Shown piece by piece: positions 8,555-16,542 of a stretch of 64,000 nt of DNA. Origin of the DNA: CAWBYL01 sp963793025 (GTDB taxonomy: Bacteria > Actinomycetota > Acidimicrobiia > Acidimicrobiales > Acidimicrobilacustridaceae). Under the pieces are notes generated by a model, which did no database searches, had not been told where the DNA came from, and saw nothing but the letters and a program-made list of their open reading frames with translations. The stretch spans positions 124,001 to 188,000 of the forward strand of contig CAWBYL010000009.1 in assembly GCA_963793025.1 (NCBI GenBank), read 5' to 3'. Positions within the stretch are counted from its first letter, which is position 1, and the number at the start of each line of letters is the position of its first letter. A program made the position numbers and the translations under genes.

Positions 8555-9318
8555 CCTCCTCCGAGGTCGATGGCGAGCGTCTGCAGAAGGTCCTGGCCCG
8601 GGTCGGGGTGGGCAGTCGGCGGGTGTGCGAGGACCTGATCGCCGGTGGGCGGGTGGCGGTCAACGGCGAGATCGCCGTGCTCGGCCGACGAGTGGACGCC
8701 GACGCCGACGAGGTCACCGTCGACGGCACGCCCATCGGGGTGAAGCCCGGCCTGGTCCACTACCTCATGAACAAGCCCGTCGGGGTGGTGACGACGGCCG
8801 ACGACCCCCAGGGTCGCCCCACCGTGCTCGAGCTGGTGCCCGAGGAGCCCCGCGTCTTCCCCGTCGGTCGCCTCGACATGGACACCGAGGGCCTGCTGCT
8901 CATGACCAACGACGGCGCTCTCACCCATCGGCTGACCCACCCGTCGTTCGGTGTCGACAAGGAGTACGTCGCCCAGGTGGAGGGGTCGCCGTCCCGTCAG
9001 ACGATCCGCCGGCTGCGGGAGGGCGTCGAGCTGGAGGACGGCCCCACCGCTCCGGCCCAGGCCGCCCTCATCGGCCCGGGCGTGATCCGCCTCACCATCC
9101 ACGAAGGGCGCAACCGGCAGATCCGCCGCATGTGCGAAGCCGTGGGCCACCCCGTCACCCGCCTCGTGCGGACCCGCATCGGCCCTCTCGCCGACCGCAA
9201 GCTGAAGCCCGGCCACTGGCGGGTGCTCACCGTCGACGAGCTGCGGGCCCTCGAGCGGGCGGCGGCGCCCGCCCGACCGGCCGAATCGGCCCCGGGCCGG
9301 CGCACCCCGCGCCCCTAG
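8551..9318 (+). CDS. rluB: Pseudouridine synthase, RluB/RsuA type (23S rRNA)
   Basis: 255 aa from a TTG start that overlaps the scpB stop (TTGA). An N-terminal S4 RNA-binding domain (ERLQKVLARVGVGSRRVCEDLIAGG and following) precedes the pseudouridine synthase domain. The catalytic Asp is in GRLDMDTEGLLLMTNDG, followed by KEYVAQV and the C-terminal RNRQIRRMCEAVGHPV motif typical of the RsuA/RluB/E/F group. It isomerises uridine in 23S rRNA, probably near the peptidyl transferase helix as in RluB. The position after scpB matches other actinobacteria. The last 15 or so residues are a Pro/Ala-rich tail. TTG is rare in this window but is fixed by the overlap and by the early S4 domain. Confidence 0.93.
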   Translation: MTSSEVDGERLQKVLARVGVGSRRVCEDLIAGGRVAVNGEIAVLGRRVDADADEVTVDGTPIGVKPGLVHYLMNKPVGVVTTADDPQGRPTVLELVPEEPRVFPVGRLDMDTEGLLLMTNDGALTHRLTHPSFGVDKEYVAQVEGSPSRQTIRRLREGVELEDGPTAPAQAALIGPGVIRLTIHEGRNRQIRRMCEAVGHPVTRLVRTRIGPLADRKLKPGHWRVLTVDELRALERAAAPARPAESAPGRRTPRP

Positions 9319-9329
9319 TATCGACCTCC

Positions 9330-9699
9330 GTGACTGCTGCCGTCCGTGCCCTCCGGGGCGCCACCACCGTCGATTCCGACACTGCCGAACAGGTGCGTGA
9401 GCGCACCAACGCGCTGCTCCAGCAGATGATGGACCGCAACGACATCGACCATGACGACATCATCAGTGTGCTGTTCACGGCCACGGTCGACATCCGCTCG
9501 ATGTTCCCGGCGGCGGCCGCCCGCGAGATCGGTTTCGGCGACATACCGCTCATGTGCGCCCGCGAGCTCGACATCGTGGACGCCACCCCGCTGTGCATCC
9601 GGGTGCTGATGCACCTGACCACGACGCGAGCCGCGCAACGAGATGCGCCACGTGTACCTCGAAGGCGCCGGCGGTCTCCGCGACGACCTCCCGGAGTAG
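9330..9699 (+). CDS. aroH: Monofunctional chorismate mutase (AroH type), frameshifted near the 3' end
   Basis: Converts chorismate to prephenate, the substrate of the next gene, tyrA. The GTG start gives VTAAVRALRGATTVDSDTAEQV. The AroH features RGATTV, the central DDIISVLFTATVDI and the RVLMHLTTTRA active-site region are clear. After TTTRA one extra base near 9630-9636 moves the frame. The alternative frame reads NEMRHVYLEGAGGLRDDLPE and stops at 9699, exactly the conserved C-terminus. Corrected length is about 122 aa, normal for AroH. It sits between rluB and tyrA with a 4-bp gap to tyrA. The break lies in an otherwise complete gene, so a sequence error is likely. Confidence 0.9.
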
Positions 9700-9703
9700 G
9701 GCG

Positions 9704-10840
9704 GTGGCCGACTTCTCCGTCCCCGGCCCGCCGGCCGAGGCCGCCACCCCCGAGGCCACCGGTCGGCGCGCTCTCGTCGTCGGGATCGGCCTCATCGGCG
9801 GATCGATCGGCCTGGCCCTGCGGCGGGCCGGATGGCACGTCCTCGGCCGTGACCTCGTCCCCGCCCACGTGGATCAGGCCCTCGCTCTCGGGGCCATCGA
9901 CGAGGTCGCCGCGCCCTCTGGTCCGGTGACGGTCGAGCTGACCTTCGTGGCCACGCCGGTCGGGGTCATGGTCGACGAGGTGGCACGCGCCCTGGCCGAC
10001 ACCGACGGTCTCGTCACCGATGCCGGGAGCGTGAAGACCCCGCTGCTCGAACTCATGGGCGACCCCCGGTACGTCGGCGGCCACCCCATGGCCGGGAGCG
10101 AGCAGGAAGGCGTGGCCGGGGCCCGATCCGACCTCTTCGAGGGCCGCACCTGGGTGCTGACCCCGGTGTCGGGCACCGACGACGACGCCTTCGCGGCCGT
10201 GCGTTCGGTGGTGTCGGGCTTCGGCGCGGAAGTGGTGTCGTTGCCGCCGGCCCGCCACGACTCGATGGTCGCGGTGGTGTCCCACGTCCCTCATCTGACC
10301 GCGGCCAGCCTCATGGGCCTGGCTGACGAGCGGGCCGAGGAGCACCGGGGGCTGCTGCGACTGGCCGCCGGAGGGTTTCGGGACATGACCCGCATCGCCG
10401 CCGGGCATCCGGGCATCTGGCCCGACATCTGCGCTGAGAACCGCGATGCCATCGTGGCCGAGATGGATCGACTCATGGACACACTCCAGCGGGTCCGCGA
10501 CATCGTCGAGGACGGCGACCGAGATGGTCTGGTCGGCATCCTGGAACGGGCCCGCTCCGCCCGCCTCGCCCTGCCGGCCCGCTTCGGGCGTCCCGAAGGC
10601 CTGGCCGAGCTGCGGGTGCCCGTGGCGGACCAGAAGGGTGCGCTGGCCGGCATCACCGTGTTGGCCAGCGAGCTCGACGTCAGCATCGCGGACATCGAGA
10701 TCGCCCACTCGGTGGAGGGCGACGAGGGCGTCGTGATCCTGCTGGTGGAGGAGGCGCTCGGCGAGCGCTTCCGGCAGGGGCTGGCCGACGCCGGATACCG
10801 ACCCGTGCTGCGGTCCCTGGACGCCGGCGAGGAACGATGA
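9704..10840 (+). CDS. tyrA: Prephenate dehydrogenase with C-terminal ACT domain
   Basis: 378 aa from GTG at 9704, 4 bp after aroH. The Rossmann fingerprint VVGIGLIGGSIGLALRRAGW binds NAD(P). GGHPMAGSEQEG and the later HDSMVAVVSHVPHL carry the conserved His residues of TyrA active sites. The prephenate dehydrogenase helical domain ends near residue 290. From about 300 there is an ACT-like regulatory domain (LAELRVPVADQKGALAGITV), suggesting feedback control by tyrosine. It oxidatively decarboxylates prephenate to 4-hydroxyphenylpyruvate in tyrosine synthesis. The stop overlaps the aroA ATG (ATGA), giving a tightly coupled aroH-tyrA-aroA-cmk-plsC operon. Confidence 0.94.
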   Translation: MADFSVPGPPAEAATPEATGRRALVVGIGLIGGSIGLALRRAGWHVLGRDLVPAHVDQALALGAIDEVAAPSGPVTVELTFVATPVGVMVDEVARALADTDGLVTDAGSVKTPLLELMGDPRYVGGHPMAGSEQEGVAGARSDLFEGRTWVLTPVSGTDDDAFAAVRSVVSGFGAEVVSLPPARHDSMVAVVSHVPHLTAASLMGLADERAEEHRGLLRLAAGGFRDMTRIAAGHPGIWPDICAENRDAIVAEMDRLMDTLQRVRDIVEDGDRDGLVGILERARSARLALPARFGRPEGLAELRVPVADQKGALAGITVLASELDVSIADIEIAHSVEGDEGVVILLVEEALGERFRQGLADAGYRPVLRSLDAGEER

Positions 10841-12147
10841 GCCTGCCCGACCCCCTCCCGATCACACCCTTCGACGGGCCCCTCGACGCCGTCGTGCGGC
10901 CCCCTGGGTCCAAGAGCATCACCAACCGGGCGCTGGTGGCCGCCGCCCTCGCCGAGGGCACGAGCAACATCTCCGGCGTCCTCCTGGCTGACGACACCGA
11001 GGCCATGGTGCGCTGCGTGCAGGCGCTCGGGGCACGTGTGGTGGTCGACGATGCCAACCACCGGATCCAGGTGACCGGTACGGGTGGGCGCCTGGCCCCC
11101 GGTCCCGTCGAGTTGCACGCCAGCCTCTCGGGCACGACGTCGCGTTTCATCGCCGCCGTGCTGGCCCTCGGGGCCGGCCCGTTCCGGCTCGACGGCGGAG
11201 CGCCGCTGCGGGCCCGACCCATGGGGCCGGTGCTCGATGCGGTCCGTCAGCTCGGTGCCACGGTCAGCGAGGACGGCGAGCCGGGACACCTTCCCGTCAC
11301 CGTCGCGGGAGGGGCGACCGGGGTGGGGGCGGGAGCCGAGAGAGCCCAGGTACGGCTGCCCGGTGACATCTCCAGCCAGTTCGTGTCCGGCCTGTTGCTG
11401 GCCGGCGCGTGCCTGCCCGGAGGACTGCGGGTGGAGCTGTCGACGGACCCGGTGTCGAGGCCGTACCTCGACATGACGATCGCGGTGATGGCCGCGTTCG
11501 GGGCCGTCGCCCGTTCGGAGAGCCCGCGCGCCTACGTGGTCGAGCCCGGGGGCTACACGGCCGCCGAGCACGTCGTGGAGCCCGACGCCTCGGCCGCCTC
11601 CTACTTCTTCGCGGCCGCCGCCATCTGCGGCGGACGGGTACGGATCGAGGGCCTGGGTCAAGATTCCCTCCAGGGCGACGTGCGCTTCGTCGACGCCCTG
11701 GAGCGCATGGGTTGCACCGTGCACCGGCGGTCCGACGCCATCGAGGTGGTGGGCGGTCCGTTGCATGGCATCGAGGCCGACTTCGAGCCCATGTCGGACA
11801 CGGCCCAGACCATCGCCGCCGTTGCCGCCTTCGCCGAGGGTCCCACCCGGATCACCGGCATCGGCTTCATCCGGCGCAAGGAGACCGATCGGATCAGCGC
11901 GGTCGTCACCGAGCTGCGCCGAGCCGGTGTCGACGCCACCGTCGAGCACGACGGGTTCCTCATCGAGCCCGCGCCCCTGCGGTCGGCGACGATCCAGACC
12001 TACGACGACCACCGGATGGCGATGAGCTTCGCCCTGCTGGGCCTGCGGGTCCCGGGCATCTCCATCGCCGATCCGGGGTGCGTGGCCAAGACCTTCCCGG
12101 ACTACTTCCGGGTGCTCGAGACCCTGCGACCCGGGAGTGCCAAGTGA
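10837..12147 (+). CDS. aroA: EPSP synthase (3-phosphoshikimate 1-carboxyvinyltransferase)
   Basis: 436 aa. The sixth step of the shikimate pathway: transfers the enolpyruvyl group of PEP to shikimate 3-phosphate. PGSKSITNRAL near the N-terminus carries the phosphate-binding Lys/Ser. LSGTTSRFIAAVLALG corresponds to the usual GNAGTAMRP signature region but differs from the common enterobacterial form. QFVSGLLLAGA, DASAASYFFAAAAI and RRKETDRISAVVTELRR are typical, with the KETDR motif intact and a C-terminal DDHRMAMSFALLGL. The TSRF rather than TAMR form of the PEP-binding loop is common outside the class I enzymes. Start and stop both overlap neighbours by 4 bp. Confidence 0.95.
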   Translation: MSLPDPLPITPFDGPLDAVVRPPGSKSITNRALVAAALAEGTSNISGVLLADDTEAMVRCVQALGARVVVDDANHRIQVTGTGGRLAPGPVELHASLSGTTSRFIAAVLALGAGPFRLDGGAPLRARPMGPVLDAVRQLGATVSEDGEPGHLPVTVAGGATGVGAGAERAQVRLPGDISSQFVSGLLLAGACLPGGLRVELSTDPVSRPYLDMTIAVMAAFGAVARSESPRAYVVEPGGYTAAEHVVEPDASAASYFFAAAAICGGRVRIEGLGQDSLQGDVRFVDALERMGCTVHRRSDAIEVVGGPLHGIEADFEPMSDTAQTIAAVAAFAEGPTRITGIGFIRRKETDRISAVVTELRRAGVDATVEHDGFLIEPAPLRSATIQTYDDHRMAMSFALLGLRVPGISIADPGCVAKTFPDYFRVLETLRPGSAK

Positions 12148-12791
12148 GCGACGAGATGAAGGTCATCGCCATCGACGGACCGGCGGGCTCCGGCAAGTCC
12201 ACGGTGGCCCGGGCCGTGGCCGAGCGGGTCGGGCTGGCCTACCTCGACACCGGCGCCATGTACCGGTCGGTGGCCTTCGCCGCCCTGCGCGCCGGCGTCG
12301 ACCCCGAGGACGCCGAGGTGGTGGGCAACCTGGCCCGCGAGCTCACCATCGACATCGACGAGAGCGGCACCGTCGTGGTGGACGGCGTCGACGCCACCAT
12401 CGAGATCCGCGGCCCGGAGGTCACCCGGGCGGTGAGCGTCGTCGCCGCCATCCCCGCCGTGCGCGAGGAGATGCGCCGCCGCCAGCGGGAGTGGGCCGCC
12501 GTGCGCGGCGGGGGCGTGATGGAGGGGCGCGACATCGGCACCGTCGTTTTCCCCGACGCCACGCTGAAGGTGTACCTCGACGCCGCCCCCGAGGTGCGGG
12601 CCGCCCGGCGATCCAAGGAGGTCGCCGATCTGTCGTACGAGACGGTCGCCTCCGACCTGGCCCGGCGCGACGCCCTCGACCAGGGGCGCGAGGACGGTCC
12701 TCTGCGGGAGGCCGGCGACGCCACGGTGGTGGACACCAGCGACCTCAGCGTCGACGACATCGTCGACCGCATCCTGGCGGCGCTGGGATGA
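12144..12791 (+). CDS. cmk: Cytidylate kinase
   Basis: 215 aa from GTG at 12144, overlapping the aroA stop. The P-loop is IAIDGPAGSGKSTVARAVAER. YLDTGAMYRSVAFAALRAG is the CMP-binding signature of bacterial Cmk, and the insert containing VTRAVSVVAAIPAVREEMRRRQREW with GRDIGTVVFPDA is characteristic of the long form. It phosphorylates CMP and dCMP to the diphosphates. The order aroA-cmk followed by plsC and der is widespread among bacteria and supports the identification. Length is slightly below the 220-230 aa average but no element is missing. Confidence 0.95.
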   Translation: MSDEMKVIAIDGPAGSGKSTVARAVAERVGLAYLDTGAMYRSVAFAALRAGVDPEDAEVVGNLARELTIDIDESGTVVVDGVDATIEIRGPEVTRAVSVVAAIPAVREEMRRRQREWAAVRGGGVMEGRDIGTVVFPDATLKVYLDAAPEVRAARRSKEVADLSYETVASDLARRDALDQGREDGPLREAGDATVVDTSDLSVDDIVDRILAALG

Positions 12792-13501
12792 GCGACGAGC
12801 TCCACGTCCCCGCCGGGCACACCAAGGGCGAGGACATGAGCGTCTCGCAACGAGCGTTGTACGCCACGATCCGCGCCCTCATCCACGGGGTGTGCCGGGT
12901 CTGGTTCCGACTGGAGATCCACGGTCGCGAGCACCTCCCGAGCGACGGCGCCTACGTCCTGTCGCCGATCCATCGGTCGAACCTGGACACGCCCGTGCTG
13001 GCGTCGATCACCACCCGCAGGTTGCGCTACATGGGCAAGGAGTCGCTCTGGCGCTCGCGGCCGTTGGGCTGGTTGCTCACCGCCCTCGGGGGCTTCCCCG
13101 TCCAGCGGGGGACCGCCGATCGGGAGGCGCTCAAGGCCGGCCTGGCGTGCATCGAGCGGGGCGAGCCGCTGGTGATGTTCCCAGAGGGCACCCGCCAGAG
13201 CGGACCCGACGTGGCCGAGATGTTCGACGGCCCCGCCTACGTGGCCTGTCGCACCGGTGTTCCCATCGTCCCCATCGGCCTCGGAGGCACCGAAGCGGCG
13301 ATGCCGAAGGGATCGAAGCTCATCCGTCCCGTCAAGATGGTCTTCGTCATCGGTGCCCCGCTGGTGCCGCCGGTGCCGGCGGAGGGGAAGCGCAGCACCT
13401 CCCGGCGGGCGGTGCGGGAGCTCAGCGCCGAGCTCGGTCAGGCCATCCAGGCGCTGTTCGACGAGGCTCAGGCCCTGGCCGGGTCGCCGAACCGGCACTG
13501 A
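12788..13501 (+). CDS. plsC: 1-acyl-sn-glycerol-3-phosphate acyltransferase (PlsC family)
   Basis: 237 aa, ATG overlapping the cmk stop. The four acyltransferase blocks are visible: HRSNLD (HX4D catalytic motif), the GGFPVQRGTADREAL block, FPEGTRQSG (substrate-binding EGTR) and VPIVPIGLGGTEAAMP. A moderately hydrophobic N-terminal segment (RALYATIRALIHGVCRVW) probably associates with the membrane. PlsC acylates lysophosphatidic acid to phosphatidic acid in phospholipid synthesis. In many bacteria cmk and plsC-type acyltransferase genes are adjacent. No frameshift or missing motif. A second in-frame ATG 16 codons downstream (MSVSQRAL) is a possible alternative start. Confidence 0.9.
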   Translation: MSDELHVPAGHTKGEDMSVSQRALYATIRALIHGVCRVWFRLEIHGREHLPSDGAYVLSPIHRSNLDTPVLASITTRRLRYMGKESLWRSRPLGWLLTALGGFPVQRGTADREALKAGLACIERGEPLVMFPEGTRQSGPDVAEMFDGPAYVACRTGVPIVPIGLGGTEAAMPKGSKLIRPVKMVFVIGAPLVPPVPAEGKRSTSRRAVRELSAELGQAIQALFDEAQALAGSPNRH

Positions 13502-13529
13502 GCCGGGAGGTGTCCGGGCCGGTGAACGC

Positions 13530-13745
13530 ACCCTGTCGGGAAGAGTTGAAGGTCTGGTCGCTGCGCACCTCGCGGAACGGTCCGTCCAGGGTCATCTCGC
13601 CGACCTCGGCCATCTGGCCCGTGCCGTGCACCGACACGAAGGGCGCCATGTCGACCGAGTTCTCGGTGATCTCCTGCCCCGCGGCGCCCACGACGCGGTC
13701 GAAGCGGCCGACCGGTGCGGCCCCCTTCGGGAGCTTCTGCGCCGG
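13530..13745 (-). pseudogene. Relic of a Rieske non-haem iron oxygenase (catalytic-domain fragment)
   Basis: On the minus strand between plsC and the next gene, one frame has strongly gene-like codon use (mostly G/C third positions). It reads PVGRFDRVVGAAGQ, then QEITENSVDMAPFVSVHGT, then EVGEMTLDGPFREV. ENxVDxAHFxxVHG is the mononuclear-iron facial-triad region of KshA-like Rieske oxygenases. Here the first His is Pro (codon CCC instead of CAC). No Rieske cluster motif, plausible start or remaining domain is present on either side, because both flanks are occupied by plus-strand genes. I read it as a degraded fragment of a steroid- or aromatic-oxygenase gene. Homology is by motif recognition only. 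Confidence 0.5.
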
Positions 13746-13787
13746 GCCGGTGGGGCATGGGTCACAGGCGTGGGCCAGACTGCCTCC

Positions 13788-14960
13788 ATGACCCTTCTCG
13801 AGGACAACGGCACCGACCTGGTCGCCGCCATGGCCGAGGTCGTCACCGCCCAGGCGGCGGCGTCGGAGACGGCCCGCACTCTCACCGCTCCGATCGTCGA
13901 GGCCATGTGGGACACCGGGCTCATGCGGTACATGAACCCCGGCGAGGCCGGCGGGAGCGAGCCGACCTTCGCGGCGATGATCGACACGTGGCGGCGAATG
14001 GCCTATCTCGACGGCTCCTTCGGCTGGATCGGCATCGCCAACCTCCCGTCGTCGGCGGCGGTCGCCGCCTACCTCCCACCGCAGGGGTTCGAGGAGACGT
14101 TCGGCAGCGGCGACCGCGTCACCATGGGCGGCCAGTTCGCCCCCAACGGCCAGGGCCAGAAGGTCGACGGCGGCTACCAGCTCAGCGGCGCCTGGAACTT
14201 CGGGTCGGGGACCGGCCACTCGGCCTTCGTGTGCGCCGGCTTCCTTCCCCTCGTGGGGGGCGACTTCGAGCTCGACGCTGCCGGCGAGATCCAGCTGATG
14301 GCCGCCGTCATCCCTCGTGACGAGATCACCTTCACCGACGGTTGGCACGTGCAGGGTCTGAAGGGCACCGGCTCCTACGACTACAACGTGAGCGACCTGT
14401 TCGTACCCGACCACCGCGTGTTCAACATCTTCACCCGCGATCCCTATCGGGGCGAGGGGCCGGTGTTCCGCATGGGGCTCATGGCCATCACCGCGGCCGG
14501 GCACGCCAGTTGGGCGCTCGGGGTGGCCGAGTCGATGCTCGACGACGTCAAGGAGCTCTCCCTCTCCAAGATGCGGATGGGCGACATGGAGACGCTGGCC
14601 CATCGCGCCTCGTTCCAGCGGGGGTACGCCCACCACCTGGCGATGTGGCGGGCCGCCCACCTGCTGGTGGTCGACTCCTTCGGTCGGGCCGAGGCCGCGG
14701 TGGGCGCTGGTGAGGCCCTCACCCCGACCATGCGGGCCGACATGCGCATCGCTGCGACCTACGCCACCGAAGCCTGCCGCGAGGTCGCCCAGTGGGCCCA
14801 CCTGGCCGCCGGCACCACCGCGATACGCGAAGGATCTCGTCTCGAGCGGGCCTTCCGTGACCTGTACACCGGCACCCAGCACGCCTTCATCTCCGAGAAG
14901 ACCTACACCGACTCGGCTCAGGTCCTGCTCGGGCTGGTCGAGGACCAACGCGGGCTCTGA
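13788..14960 (+). CDS. Acyl-CoA-dehydrogenase-fold flavoprotein (HpaB/DszC-like class)
   Basis: 390 aa. The fold is seen from an N-terminal helical domain (residues 1-110), a middle beta domain with QLSGAWNFGSGTGHSAFVCAG and VIPRDEITFTDGWHVQGLKGTGSYDY, and a C-terminal helical domain with ITAAGHASWALGVAESMLDDV. The WHVQGLKGTGSYD segment is typical of flavin-dependent hydroxylases and related acyl-CoA dehydrogenase type-2 proteins rather than of beta-oxidation enzymes. The usual catalytic Glu of acyl-CoA dehydrogenases is not obvious. Substrate is unknown; steroid, phenol or heterocycle oxidation are all possible. It stands alone, next to the Rieske-oxygenase relic, which hints at a former catabolic cluster. 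The start codon has no strong SD sequence. Confidence 0.75.
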   Translation: MTLLEDNGTDLVAAMAEVVTAQAAASETARTLTAPIVEAMWDTGLMRYMNPGEAGGSEPTFAAMIDTWRRMAYLDGSFGWIGIANLPSSAAVAAYLPPQGFEETFGSGDRVTMGGQFAPNGQGQKVDGGYQLSGAWNFGSGTGHSAFVCAGFLPLVGGDFELDAAGEIQLMAAVIPRDEITFTDGWHVQGLKGTGSYDYNVSDLFVPDHRVFNIFTRDPYRGEGPVFRMGLMAITAAGHASWALGVAESMLDDVKELSLSKMRMGDMETLAHRASFQRGYAHHLAMWRAAHLLVVDSFGRAEAAVGAGEALTPTMRADMRIAATYATEACREVAQWAHLAAGTTAIREGSRLERAFRDLYTGTQHAFISEKTYTDSAQVLLGLVEDQRGL

Positions 14961-14987
14961 GCCCCAGCCCGAACGGGCAGGTGTCCC

Positions 14988-15100
14988 CGAACTGGTGGGT
15001 GAAACGCGCGCCCCGGGGCACGCTGACCCCACCGGTTCGCCGATGAAGCGAACTGGTGGGTGAAACGCGCGCCCTGGGGCACGCTGACCCCACCGGTTCG
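14988..15100 (+). repeat. Two direct copies of a 52-bp palindromic intergenic repeat
   Basis: Copy 1 is 14988-15039 and copy 2 is 15049-15100. They differ at one base (CCCCGG versus CCCTGG) and are separated by 9 bp. Each copy begins CGAACTGGTGG and ends CCACCGGTTCG, so the ends are imperfect inverted repeats and each unit can fold into a hairpin. They sit between two convergent genes. A diverged third copy in opposite orientation lies at 42501-42551, so this is a dispersed family. Confidence 0.85.
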
Positions 15101-15116
15101 GGTGGGGTGGGGATGG

Positions 15117-15746
15117 TCAGGCGATGCGGGTGTAGCGGGCGACGTGGCCCGAACCCTCGACCCAGAGCCCGGCGGACTTGTGGAGCCGTTCGTAGTAGCC
15201 GTCGTCGGTGCTGATGGCCTCGTCGCTGGCGTCGAGGGCGGCCGGGTCGTTGTTGACCCCGATGAACGCCATCTCTCCCATCTGGCCGTAGACGCTCGAC
15301 CAGACACTGATCGGTGATCCGGTCACCGACTCGACGTGCTGGGCGATGTCGACCGACCAGGCCAGCGTGTCACCGATGCGATCGACGATGGCGTGGGCGC
15401 TGGTGACCATGGCCACCGAGCCCAGGGCGGGTGGCTCCGACGGGCTGCCGTGGACGAGGCGGGCCAGCCCGTCTTCGCCCGGCGCGGCCACGAGGTCGCT
15501 CGCCGCCTCGAGGAGGTCGGCGTACCCCTCGTCGCCCAGCAGCTGACTGGTCTCTGCGCTGAGCGCGGCCTGGGACTCGACGAGGGCGTTCCACACGATC
15601 GTGCCGATCGGGTGGCCGAAGTCGGCGTTCCACGCGGTGACGCCCAGGGACGTCTTGGAGTTGACGTACTCCGTGATCTGGCTGACCCACGGCAGAACCT
15701 GTCGGGGGCTGCCTCGCAGCGTGACTCCTCGGGTGTACAGGAACAT
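15117..15746 (-). CDS. Conserved protein of unknown function (about 209 aa)
   Basis: The start is chosen at 15746 because AAGGAG lies 7 bp upstream of that ATG. An earlier ATG at 15767 would place the SD inside the gene. It begins MFLYTRGVTLRGSPRQVLPW and contains GHPIGTIVWNALVESQAAL, SAHAIVDRIGDTLAWSVDIA and MGEMAFIGVNNDPAALD. There is no signal peptide, membrane helix or metal motif. The mixed alpha/beta pattern and repeated Val/Trp-rich strands resemble a ferredoxin-like dimeric alpha-beta barrel, but I do not recognise a named family. Codon use is ordinary. It is the downstream member of a minus-strand group with the HD-domain gene, separated by 188 bp in which I see no gene. Confidence 0.75.
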   Translation of the reverse strand: MFLYTRGVTLRGSPRQVLPWVSQITEYVNSKTSLGVTAWNADFGHPIGTIVWNALVESQAALSAETSQLLGDEGYADLLEAASDLVAAPGEDGLARLVHGSPSEPPALGSVAMVTSAHAIVDRIGDTLAWSVDIAQHVESVTGSPISVWSSVYGQMGEMAFIGVNNDPAALDASDEAISTDDGYYERLHKSAGLWVEGSGHVARYTRIA

Positions 15747-15934
15747 GGACTCGTCTCCTTCCGACATGACGTCGAACGGGAGACCAGCCCTCGAAGATCG
15801 GCTGGATCCCGCCGACGATGTGTGACCGACGTCACCAGCGGGACGGTACACCTCGAAATGGTTGCCTGCGACAGGAAATCGGAGCTGGACGGGAGCCCTC
15901 GAGCCGGGGCCCGCACGGGCGCCGACGTGGTGGC

Positions 15935-16489
15935 CTACATGCGGGCGCGAGCAGTGACCTGGCGGACGAGCGGCTCGAAGTGCTCCAGGGGGAGGGTGTC
16001 GTAGGCGGGGTCGAAGGCGATCTGGTCCCATTCGTCGGCGAACCGCTCCGACAGTTCCCACTCCTCGGCCGAGAGCTCGGCCCGATGGGTCTCGCGAGCG
16101 TCGGGATCGGCGCCGAAGTGGGCGTAGTAGTGGCGGCCCTGGAAGTCCTGGTGGACCCGGATCATCTGGTACACCTCCGGTCGCACGTACGGCCGGATCA
16201 TCTCGGCGCCGATGGCCGGGTGGTTGGGCACGCTGATCGCTTTGCCCACGTCGTGCAGCAGCGAGGCGAACACCACCTCGTCGTCGGCCCCGGCCCGTTC
16301 GGCCAACGTCGCCGTCTGGAGGCAGTGGGTGAGCTGATCGGTGCCGAACCCGTCGGTGATCTCGGCGAGGGACCGCAGGAGCTGGAGCATCCTGTCCGCG
16401 ACCCGACCCTGGTTGGCGGCGGTGGCCGCTCCGATCTCCGTCCAGTCCTCGAGAGTCGACTCGTCCATGCGCGTGAAGGTGGCAGGCAT
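15935..16489 (-). CDS. HD-domain protein, PhnZ/MIOX-like
   Basis: 184 aa. The HD motif is THCLQTATLAERAGADDEVVFASLLHDVGK (written here in two parts: THCLQTATLAERA, then VFASLLHDVGK). It is followed by the HPAIGAEMIRPYV helix and a third His in RVHQDFQGRHYYAHF, with RPEVYQMIRVH between. This arrangement, with a HQDFQGRHY block and a late LEHFEPLVRQV helix, is like the PhnZ/TmpB/myo-inositol-oxygenase branch of HD proteins, which bind a mixed-valent di-iron centre and oxidise rather than hydrolyse. The substrate is unknown, and no phosphonate genes are nearby. It lies between ispH and the 15117-15746 gene on the same strand. Confidence 0.75.
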   Translation of the reverse strand: MPATFTRMDESTLEDWTEIGAATAANQGRVADRMLQLLRSLAEITDGFGTDQLTHCLQTATLAERAGADDEVVFASLLHDVGKAISVPNHPAIGAEMIRPYVRPEVYQMIRVHQDFQGRHYYAHFGADPDARETHRAELSAEEWELSERFADEWDQIAFDPAYDTLPLEHFEPLVRQVTARARM

Positions 16490-16542
16490 GGCTCCAGTGT
16501 GCCCGCGTCGGGCGCGGCACGGGCGGCCGACGCCGCGCCTGC

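Noticed and set aside
15747..15934. Small gene between the unknown protein and the HD-domain gene
   Set aside because: The open frames in this 188-bp gap have codon use unlike real genes and are shadows of neighbours; no SD is visible.
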